Positions 1-5,151 of a stretch of DNA of 6,312 nt are shown here, in pieces. The DNA comes from Candidatus Poseidoniales archaeon (GTDB lineage: Archaea; Thermoplasmatota; Poseidoniia; Poseidoniales; Poseidoniaceae). The stretch is taken from NCBI GenBank assembly GCA_012959845.1, contig DUCL01000131.1, positions 1-6,312 on the forward strand, in the 5' to 3' direction. The first letter of the stretch is position 1. Each line of letters begins with the position of its first letter. The translations under genes and the position numbers were made by a program. A model generated the notes under the pieces. The model made no database searches, was not told the DNA's origin, and saw only the letters and a list, made by a program, of their open reading frames with translations.

Positions 1-912
1 GCTCTTGTAAAAATTCGCCGAACCATGTAATGATTCCAACTCAGATTCTGTCAATTCTAATTCGAAGATTTTCTCAACTCCATTGGCACCAATAATACAA
101 GGAACTCCGATGTATATATTTTCCAATCCGTATTCACCTGATAGATGACATGAGGCTGGAATAACTCTCTTGCGATCATTTAGGACTGATTCTGCCATTA
201 TTGCTGCGGCTGAACCTGGTGCATAAAATGCTGAACCGCGTTCTAGTAGTTTGACGATTTCTCCGCCACCCTTTGCAGTACGTTCACTGATTGCATCAAT
301 TCTTTCCTCACTGATTAACTGGGTGATTGGAATTCCTCCAACTGTAGTATATCTTGCAAGAGGAACCATTGTATCACCATGGCCTCCAAGTACCATTGGC
401 GAAACATCTTCCTCTGCACATCCAAGTTCAAGCGCGATGAAATGTGCCATTCTTGCACTGTCGAGAACTCCTGCTTGACCGATTACCCGCTCTGTTGGGA
501 ATCCAGTAACTTGCTGCATATGATAAGTCATTAAATCAAGAGGATTGGTAATCATAATGATTACTGCATTAGGTGCGTGTTCGCGAATTCCAGTTCCGAC
601 TTGCTTCACAATGTCTGCGTTTTTTCCAATCAAATCCTCTCTAGACATTCCTGGTTGTCTCGGGAAACCGGATGTGACAACGATAACTTCGGAGTCTGCG
701 ATGTCTGTATAATCTGCAGTTCCGGTAATGGTTCCGTTATAATTCAAGATGTTTGAATTTTGGCTCATATCCAATGCCTTTCCTTTTGCAAATCCTTCAA
801 AAATATCTAGCAATACAATGTCTGCTATCTTCATTTGTGCTAATACGAATGCACAAGTTGCACCCACATTTCCTGCTCCAATAACTGCGATTTTTCTTCG
901 TCCATTAGCCAT
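1..912 (-). CDS. mdh: Malate dehydrogenase, LDH-like NAD-dependent type (3' end cut by window edge)
   Basis: Interconverts malate and oxaloacetate with NAD(H) in the cytoplasm (TCA cycle). Reading the minus strand from ATG at 910-912 gives 304 uninterrupted residues; no stop is reached before base 1, so probably only some 10 residues are missing (inference from family length). Visible motifs: the Rossmann glycine motif GAGNVG at residues 12-17; Asp36 at the end of strand 2 (LLDI), which favours NAD over NADP; the substrate loop GFPRQPGMSRED, with Arg85 at the position that is Gln in lactate dehydrogenases, so malate rather than lactate is expected, and Arg91; TNPLD; Asp151 and Arg154 in GQAGVLDSAR; and the catalytic His178 in LGGHGD. 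The start is supported by beginning just before the first beta strand (MANGRRKIAVIGAG) and a weak GTGAT-type ribosome site upstream. It is transcribed divergently from the transhydrogenase operon. Family assignment is secure. Confidence 0.95.
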   Translation of the reverse strand, partial: MANGRRKIAVIGAGNVGATCAFVLAQMKIADIVLLDIFEGFAKGKALDMSQNSNILNYNGTITGTADYTDIADSEVIVVTSGFPRQPGMSREDLIGKNADIVKQVGTGIREHAPNAVIIMITNPLDLMTYHMQQVTGFPTERVIGQAGVLDSARMAHFIALELGCAEEDVSPMVLGGHGDTMVPLARYTTVGGIPITQLISEERIDAISERTAKGGGEIVKLLERGSAFYAPGSAAAIMAESVLNDRKRVIPASCHLSGEYGLENIYIGVPCIIGANGVEKIFELELTESELESLHGSANFYKS

Positions 913-968
913 AGTGAATCACTTGCCTAATCTTGCCCAAACATCGGTCCTCCATAAGTATGATTGTC

Positions 969-978
969 AATAATTTTT
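969..978 (-). promoter_or_regulatory. Candidate TATA box for mdh
   Basis: On the minus strand this reads AAAAATTATT, about 60 nt upstream of the mdh start codon. An archaeal initiation site about 25 nt downstream would fall near 945, leaving a leader of roughly 30 nt. Based only on AT-richness and spacing; AT-rich blocks occur often by chance. Confidence 0.25.
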
Positions 979-1058
979 GCTTCTCCATCAGCAAAATTGC
1001 TGTGAAATGGACGGCTGTTTTTCAACTTCTCAGTCAATGTAAATTCTGTCACAAAGCG

Positions 1059-1069
1059 CTTTATCTAAA
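1059..1069 (+). promoter_or_regulatory. Candidate TATA box for the pntAA-pntAB-pntB operon
   Basis: CTTTATCTAAA is the best TATA-like block upstream of pntAA. With initiation about 25 nt downstream (near 1090), the leader would be roughly 45-50 nt and would include the GGTGAT ribosome site. Spacing-based guess only. Confidence 0.3.
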
Positions 1070-1129
1070 AACCCCCTACTGCTCGCCTCAAATATCCTGA
1101 ATGCTAGTCATGCGGGATTCGACATTATT

Positions 1130-1135
1130 GGTGAT
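1130..1135 (+). promoter_or_regulatory. Ribosome binding site of pntAA
   Basis: GGTGAT matches the archaeal anti-Shine-Dalgarno complement (GGAGGTGATCC). It lies 3 nt before ATG at 1139, short for the core but normal for the GTGAT part of the complement. It supports this start, as does the conserved N-terminus (MKLGVP, then ETRVGIVP). Confidence 0.6.
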
Positions 1136-1138
1136 ATC

Positions 1139-2302
1139 ATGAAACTTGGAGTACCTATGGAACCTGAAGGAGAAACACGCGTTGGCATAGTCCCTGGTAG
1201 TGTTAAGAAATTGTTAAAGGCGGGATTTGAAATCTTTGTTGAAAAGGGTGCAGGAGAGTCTGCTAATTATTTGGATTCTGAATATGAAAGTGCTGGTGCA
1301 ACTATTTCCACACGTGCTGAAGTATTAGCATGTCAAAACATTGTATGTATTAGATTCCCTGGAGTTGATGGCATTTCTAAAGGCGCAAATCTAACTTGTG
1401 TTTCAGATCCTTTTAGATGCCCTGAAAATGTAAAGGGATGTATGTCCTCTGGAATTACATTACTATCAATGGATATGATTCCTCGAAGACTTTCACGTGC
1501 ACAATCAATGGATGTTAATTCAAGCCAAGATAATCTTGCTGGGTATAAGGCAGTACTTCTTGGTGCTGCTCACACACCACGTGGCATTCCTATGATGACT
1601 ACGTCGGCTGGAACTGTTCGCCCGGCTAAAGTTGTAATAATGGGAAGCGGTGTTGCTGGACTACAAGCAATCGCTACTGCAAAACGTCTCGGTGCAGTTG
1701 TCTATGCATCCGATGTAAGAAAGTCTGCTGCAGAACAAATTGAATCGGTTGGTGGACGATTCATCGAAGTGGATGGAATGGATGACTTTGAAGATGAATC
1801 AGGTTATGCTAAACCTCTAACTGGGGAATTTATTCAAAAGGTAAATGATACTGTATGTGGTGTTGCATCCGATGCTGATATTATTGTCACAACCGCAAGG
1901 ATATTCGGAAGACCCGCTCCAATCACAGTACCTTCAACAGCAGTTGCAAATTTCAAATCTGGAGCAGTTGTTGTTGATATGAATGCTGATGTTGGCGGTA
2001 ATTGTGAAGATACTGTTGCAGGAGAAATTACCATTACTGAAAATGGTGTAATCATCGTAGGAACTTCTAATCTGCCTGGTACTTTGGCAAATACAGCAAG
2101 CATGTTGTATTCAAACAATCTAACTACTTTCATGACCTCGCTGGTCAAGGAAGGAAAAGTCGTCATCACAGATGATGATGATGTTCTCGTTGGGGCACCT
2201 GAAGGCTCTGACTTCCACATCGGTGGTATGGGTGGCGTCCTTGTTTGCAAAGATGGTGAAATTCATCATAAGCAATCACGCTTGGCAGGGGTGGTTCAAT
2301 GA
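1139..2302 (+). CDS. pntAA: NAD(P)+ transhydrogenase alpha subunit part 1 (soluble NAD(H)-binding domain I)
   Basis: Binds NAD(H) on the cytoplasmic face of the proton-translocating transhydrogenase and exchanges hydride with NADP(H) bound on PntB. The 387 residues correspond to free-standing domain I of three-subunit enzymes such as Rhodospirillum rubrum (384 residues), not the fused E. coli alpha chain. Visible: alanine-dehydrogenase-like N-terminus; the RQD loop as Arg117, Gln122, Asp125 within LSRAQSMD, followed by SSQ and NLAGY; glycine motif GSGVAG at 169-174; LQAIATAKRLGA; Asp192 for the ribose of NAD; a mobile-loop SGYAK with Tyr223; RPAP and GGNC further on. Five cysteines cluster in the N-terminal half (65, 70, 87, 94, 101), with no family function known to me. 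A run of four Asp codons lies near the C-terminus (TDDDDVLVG). The stop codon overlaps the pntAB start (ATGA), implying translational coupling. Transhydrogenase is mainly bacterial, so ancient lateral acquisition by the archaeal lineage is a reasonable inference. Confidence 0.95.
   Translation: MKLGVPMEPEGETRVGIVPGSVKKLLKAGFEIFVEKGAGESANYLDSEYESAGATISTRAEVLACQNIVCIRFPGVDGISKGANLTCVSDPFRCPENVKGCMSSGITLLSMDMIPRRLSRAQSMDVNSSQDNLAGYKAVLLGAAHTPRGIPMMTTSAGTVRPAKVVIMGSGVAGLQAIATAKRLGAVVYASDVRKSAAEQIESVGGRFIEVDGMDDFEDESGYAKPLTGEFIQKVNDTVCGVASDADIIVTTARIFGRPAPITVPSTAVANFKSGAVVVDMNADVGGNCEDTVAGEITITENGVIIVGTSNLPGTLANTASMLYSNNLTTFMTSLVKEGKVVITDDDDVLVGAPEGSDFHIGGMGGVLVCKDGEIHHKQSRLAGVVQ
2288..2294 (+). 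promoter_or_regulatory. Ribosome binding site of pntAB
   Basis: GGGGTGG lies inside the last codons of pntAA, 4 nt before ATG at 2299. It supports re-initiation at the ATGA overlap. Confidence 0.5.
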
Positions 2303-2613
2303 CTCCAGAATTATTAATCGGTAGCATCACATTATTCGTACTAGCAATTTTCCTTGGTGTTGAATTGATTACCAAAGTTCCTGCAACACTACACACGCCA
2401 TTGATGAGTGGTGCAAATGCAATTTCTGGAATCAGTATTGTAGGCGCATTGATTGGTGCAAATGTCGCATATGCGGGCGGGAGCACTGTGACATCTGGAA
2501 TTCTCTCATTCGTAGCAGTAGTTCTCGCTATGATTAATGTGGTCGGCGGATTTGCAGTAACTAATCGTATGCTCAATATGATTGCTGGAAAGAAGAAGAA
2601 GAGAGGTGCTTAA
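2299..2613 (+). CDS. pntAB: NAD(P)+ transhydrogenase alpha subunit part 2 (membrane-spanning)
   Basis: Provides the alpha-side helices of the proton channel (domain II) that pair with PntB. It has 104 residues, the usual size for PntAb of three-subunit enzymes. Three hydrophobic segments are visible, at about residues 5-24, 37-57 and 64-88. The family signature ALHTPLMSGANAISG follows the first helix, with His32 in LHTPLMS, then IVGALIGA, and INVVGGFAVTNRML after the third helix. The C-terminus is a short basic tail (AGKKKKRGA), expected on the cytoplasmic side. It overlaps pntAA by 4 nt and is followed by pntB after a single base, so the three genes are almost certainly one translationally coupled operon. 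Confidence 0.93.
   Translation: MTPELLIGSITLFVLAIFLGVELITKVPATLHTPLMSGANAISGISIVGALIGANVAYAGGSTVTSGILSFVAVVLAMINVVGGFAVTNRMLNMIAGKKKKRGA
2603..2608 (+). promoter_or_regulatory. Ribosome binding site that fixes the pntB start
   Basis: GAGGTG sits 6 nt before ATG at 2615, inside the last codons of pntAB. An upstream in-frame ATG at 2582 would add an arginine-rich 11-residue extension encoded over the pntAB tail and has no comparable site, so 2615 is preferred. Confidence 0.7.
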
Positions 2614-2614
2614 A

Positions 2615-4054
2615 ATGTCTGCATTAATTGACTTCATGGGCGATTGGATTTCAGTAGGATATCTATTATCTGCAGTTCTATTCATTATGGGATTAAAGAA
2701 ACTAGGCCACCCTAGAACTGCCCCTCAAGGCAACCAGTTGGGTGCACTTGGTATGCTCGTTGCAGTTGTAGTTACTGTAGCGAGTATGCAACTTGAAGGT
2801 AATGCTCAATGGACTCTAATAATTGCTGGAATGGCTATCGGTTCGCTAATTGGATATTGGATGGCTGTAAGGGTCGAGATGACGGGAATGCCAGAAATGG
2901 TTGCTCTATTCAATGGATTTGGTGGTGCTGCAAGTGCATTGGTCGCATTATCTGAAACAATGAAGTATCTAGAAGCAGGAGCAAACATTCCTACCGGACT
3001 TGAATTAACTGTAACAATGGTTGCAGCAGGACTCTCTGCTCTAGTTGGATGGATGACTTTAACCGGTTCACTTTTGGCAATGTACAAGTTAAAGGGTGGA
3101 GTTGAAATTTTCGGCAAATGGATTAAGACACCTACTTGGGGACCTACTTGGCTAAATCCGGTTAAGATTCTGCTATTGATTTCTGTTGCTGTATTGATTG
3201 TTAAGAGCATTTCAGAACCGACAAATCAGGATTACCTATGGGCAATTATTGCAATTTCATGTCTACTTGGAATTATTCTGGTTCTACCAATCGGTGGTGC
3301 TGATATGCCAGTTGTTGTTTCTCTGTTAAATTCATTATCAGGAATCGCTGCAGCATTTACAGGATTTATTTTCTCAAATTCGGTATTGATAGTCGCTGGC
3401 TCACTCGTTGGTGCATCAGGTATTATTCTGACATTCATTATGTGTAAAGCAATGAATCGCAGATTAATTGATGTATTGTTCAAGTCTTTCGGTGGAAGTG
3501 GCGAAAAAGTAGATTTAACTCGCACTAAGGTAGGTTCAGATGCTGATGAAGTTGCAATGATGATCGATGGTGCACAAAAAGTAATAATTATTCCAGGATA
3601 TGGAATGGCTGTTTCCCAATGCCAGCATCAAGTAAAAGAGTTTGCAGATTTAATCTCTGAGAAATATGATACCGAAGTCAAATACGCAATTCACCCTGTC
3701 GCCGGCAGAATGCCTGGCCACATGAATGTTCTATTAGCTGAAGCAAATGTTCCATATGAGCAATTGATTGAGATGGATGAAATTAACCAAGAATTCCCTG
3801 ATTGCGATGTCGCAGTTGTAATCGGTGCAAATGACACAACCAATCCAGCAGCCCGTAGCGGAGAAGGACCGCTTGCAGGTATGCCAATTATTGATGTTGA
3901 TGCAGCAAGGACTGTTGTCATCATCAAGCGCTCATTGAGTGTAGGATATGCTGGTGTAGACAATGACTTATTCTACATGGATAAGACAATGATGCTATTC
4001 GGTGATGGCAAGAAAATGATGACTGCATTGAATAATTCAATCAAGGAAAATTGA
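2615..4054 (+). CDS. pntB: NAD(P)+ transhydrogenase beta subunit (membrane domain II plus NADP(H) domain III)
   Basis: Carries the proton channel and the NADP(H) site; in vivo the enzyme normally uses the proton gradient to reduce NADP+ with NADH. 479 residues, close to the family norm (E. coli 462). About nine membrane helices lie in residues 10-290, with signatures EMTGMPEMVALFNGFGG, IGGADMPVVVSLLNSLSG and IMCKAMNR. Asp230 and Asn239 match E. coli Asp213 and Asn222, but the position of the E. coli channel His91 is Asn100. Domain III follows a short charged linker: GYGMAV at 328-333, HPVAGRMPGHMNVLLAEANVP, EMDEIN, IGAND, TNPAAR, and the 2'-phosphate-binding Lys438-Arg439-Ser440 with Tyr445 in GYAGVDN, so NADP specificity is retained. 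The start was chosen at the ATG with a GAGGTG site. The protein is complete, with no sign of decay. Confidence 0.96.
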   Translation: MSALIDFMGDWISVGYLLSAVLFIMGLKKLGHPRTAPQGNQLGALGMLVAVVVTVASMQLEGNAQWTLIIAGMAIGSLIGYWMAVRVEMTGMPEMVALFNGFGGAASALVALSETMKYLEAGANIPTGLELTVTMVAAGLSALVGWMTLTGSLLAMYKLKGGVEIFGKWIKTPTWGPTWLNPVKILLLISVAVLIVKSISEPTNQDYLWAIIAISCLLGIILVLPIGGADMPVVVSLLNSLSGIAAAFTGFIFSNSVLIVAGSLVGASGIILTFIMCKAMNRRLIDVLFKSFGGSGEKVDLTRTKVGSDADEVAMMIDGAQKVIIIPGYGMAVSQCQHQVKEFADLISEKYDTEVKYAIHPVAGRMPGHMNVLLAEANVPYEQLIEMDEINQEFPDCDVAVVIGANDTTNPAARSGEGPLAGMPIIDVDAARTVVIIKRSLSVGYAGVDNDLFYMDKTMMLFGDGKKMMTALNNSIKEN

Positions 4055-4095
4055 TTTGTAGTCATAATCCGGAGTAAATTATTGAACAATAGAGG

Positions 4096-4113
4096 CATTG
4101 CTTAGAAGTAATG
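4096..4113 (+). other. Small hairpin upstream of the Reeler-like gene
   Basis: CATTGCT (4096-4102) can pair with AGTAATG (4107-4113): seven pairs including one G-U, closing a 4-nt loop (TAGA). A second, competing pairing joins TTGAACA (4082-4088) with TGTTCAA (4112-4118) and shares bases 4112-4113 with the first. There is no U-tract after either, so neither looks like an intrinsic terminator. May be chance. Confidence 0.3.
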
Positions 4114-4143
4114 TTCAAAGGGCGGGCGCAGGTGGAGAAGAAT

Positions 4144-4149
4144 AGGTGA
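4144..4149 (+). promoter_or_regulatory. Ribosome binding site of the Reeler-like gene
   Basis: AGGTGA lies 4 nt before ATG at 4154 and is a good match to the archaeal consensus. It supports a start directly in front of the signal peptide. Confidence 0.6.
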
Positions 4150-4153
4150 GATT

Positions 4154-5110
4154 ATGATATCACGTCGTGGTCGTTTGCTAATCGTTTCATTGCTGGCTTT
4201 GTTATTCATTGCTCCAGCACTTGGAGTATCGACAGGACCGCCTTGGGAAAATGGTGGAAAGTTGGTTATAGAGAATGGTTGTACCTGCCATGGTGGTGGT
4301 TCAGCAAACAATAATGTCGTTGTTTCAATTTCCGGAGTTCCTCGCTCATACGATGTAGCACAGAGTTATGATTTCACAATTTCATTGCAAGACGCTGTCA
4401 ATTCCGCTGGCGGTTTCATGCTATGGGACTACAATAGCGGAACATTAACTCCAGGAGATGGTTCTCAAGCAGTTTCTGAAGAACCAGGAGCTGTATCTCA
4501 GTCCACTCCGGGTAATGACTGGATCGTAACTTGGACTGCACCTGCTGAAGACATTGGTGTAATCTCATTCCAATTAGTTGGCAATGCAGTTAATGGCGAT
4601 GGCAGTTTTGATGAGGGAGACCACTGGAATATTCTATCCTTTTCAATTAGTTCACCTGATACTACGACTAACGACGATGCTGATGGACTTGCATTGCGTA
4701 CTCTTAGTGTAGGAGATTATGAATCATTATTCGTTGCAGAAGAGGACCCTGAAGCAATAGAGGCAGCGCGTCAAGAACACATTGCAGACCAGTATTTCGA
4801 CAATGGAAATCTGTTTTACTGGACCACACTTTCAGTATTATTAGTTGCTGCAGTATTCCAGGGAGAATTCTATGAAAAGAAATTCGCAGGTGGTCCTTCT
4901 CACCTTGATATGAGTTTGGCTATCCCTCAAGGAATTCGTCGCGGAGTAGTTTCAATATTGCTTGTAGCCCTATTTGCATGGGCTATCAAAAACGGACTAG
5001 CATTTTTATCTTCACTCACAATCGGTATGTTGGCTCTTTGGGCAATTTATGGAGTATACAGAACTGTTGCTCAAGCACGGGCAGAAAAGAAACATACCGA
5101 CCTCATTTGA
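4154..5110 (+). CDS. Exported membrane-anchored protein with Reeler/choice-of-anchor-V-like domain and CxCH motif
   Basis: 318 residues; function unknown. Layout: a signal peptide (residues 1 to about 24; Ser3-Arg4-Arg5, hydrophobic core from Leu8, possible cleavage after PALG); a short segment TGPPWENGG, then Cys43-Thr-Cys45-His46-Gly-Gly-Gly; a beta-rich domain to about 167; an acidic linker (about 168-215); and three hydrophobic helices at about 221-236, 265-280 and 283-302, ending in a basic then mixed tail. The domain recalls choice-of-anchor V/Reeler proteins: a Cys-His motif after TG.P, then V.ISGVP..Y, a Tyr-rich strand, WTAPAEDIG, and the hallmark GNAVNGDGSFDEGDHW at 143-158. In that family a CxxCH motif is usual; here it is CxCH, and these are the only two cysteines in the protein. 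A covalent heme or a metal is possible but unproven. It lies 41 nt upstream of tatC on the same strand and may share its transcript. The family assignment is by eye. Confidence 0.7.
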   Translation: MISRRGRLLIVSLLALLFIAPALGVSTGPPWENGGKLVIENGCTCHGGGSANNNVVVSISGVPRSYDVAQSYDFTISLQDAVNSAGGFMLWDYNSGTLTPGDGSQAVSEEPGAVSQSTPGNDWIVTWTAPAEDIGVISFQLVGNAVNGDGSFDEGDHWNILSFSISSPDTTTNDDADGLALRTLSVGDYESLFVAEEDPEAIEAARQEHIADQYFDNGNLFYWTTLSVLLVAAVFQGEFYEKKFAGGPSHLDMSLAIPQGIRRGVVSILLVALFAWAIKNGLAFLSSLTIGMLALWAIYGVYRTVAQARAEKKHTDLI

Positions 5111-5122
5111 GGCATTCACATT

Positions 5123-5137
5123 CCATTTGGCCAATGG
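5123..5137. other. Near-palindrome between the Reeler-like gene and tatC
   Basis: CCATTTGGCCAATGG is a perfect 14-base palindrome apart from one extra T. It lies just upstream of the tatC ribosome site. It could be a protein-binding site or a small hairpin; there is no other support. Confidence 0.25.
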
Positions 5138-5140
5138 TTT

Positions 5141-5145
5141 GAGGT
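5141..5145 (+). promoter_or_regulatory. Ribosome binding site of tatC
   Basis: GAGGT lies 6 nt before ATG at 5152, good spacing. It supports this start, which places the conserved N-terminal Glu at residue 19, as expected for TatC. Confidence 0.6.
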
Positions 5146-5151
5146 AATCGT

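Larger units (their letters stand above)
913..1138. promoter_or_regulatory. Divergent intergenic region between mdh and the pnt operon
   Basis: These 226 bases separate two divergent genes, so both promoters should lie here. I see no RNA gene, no strong inverted repeat and no convincing operator. Contents noted: a TATA-like AT-rich block on each strand, a GGTGAT ribosome site for pntAA, and on the minus strand a GGAGG followed 4 nt later by an ATG that opens a 5-codon mini-ORF (927-944) ahead of mdh. A C-run (ACCCCCT, 1071-1077) lies between the pntAA TATA candidate and its start codon. Confidence 0.6.
4055..4153 (+). promoter_or_regulatory. Intergenic region with possible promoter for the Reeler-like gene
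   Basis: These 99 bases separate pntB from the exported-protein gene. TAAATTATT at 4075-4083 is a TATA-like candidate about 70 nt before the start codon. The region from 4119 (GGGCGGGCGCAGGTGG) is strikingly GC-rich for this window. I see no T-run that would clearly terminate the pnt transcript, so read-through is possible. Confidence 0.35.

Noticed and set aside
251..973. Plus-strand open frames at 251-478 and 749-973
   Set aside because: The first lies wholly and the second mostly antisense to mdh, which has full catalytic motifs; their translations are low-complexity Ser/Pro/Ile-rich shadows.
2171..2183. GATGATGATGATG triplet run
   Set aside because: It encodes four Asp in the PntAA C-terminal region; too short to treat as a repeat element.
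2582..2614. Upstream in-frame ATG for pntB giving an 11-residue longer protein
   Set aside because: The extra residues (Arg-rich) are encoded over the pntAB tail and do not match PntB N-termini; GAGGTG is correctly spaced for the ATG at 2615.
1834..3963. Minus-strand open frames across the pnt operon (1834-2250, 2166-2576, 2806-3210, 3232-3525, 3691-3963)
   Set aside because: All are antisense to well-conserved transhydrogenase genes, and the translations show no recognisable motif.
4055..4120. Terminator after pntB
   Set aside because: The hairpins present lack a following T-run and lie 40 nt past the stop; no T-rich archaeal-type terminator is evident.
4102..4311. Minus-strand 69-codon frame over the start of the Reeler-like gene
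   Set aside because: It overlaps the signal peptide and CxCH region of a convincing gene; it is an antisense shadow.
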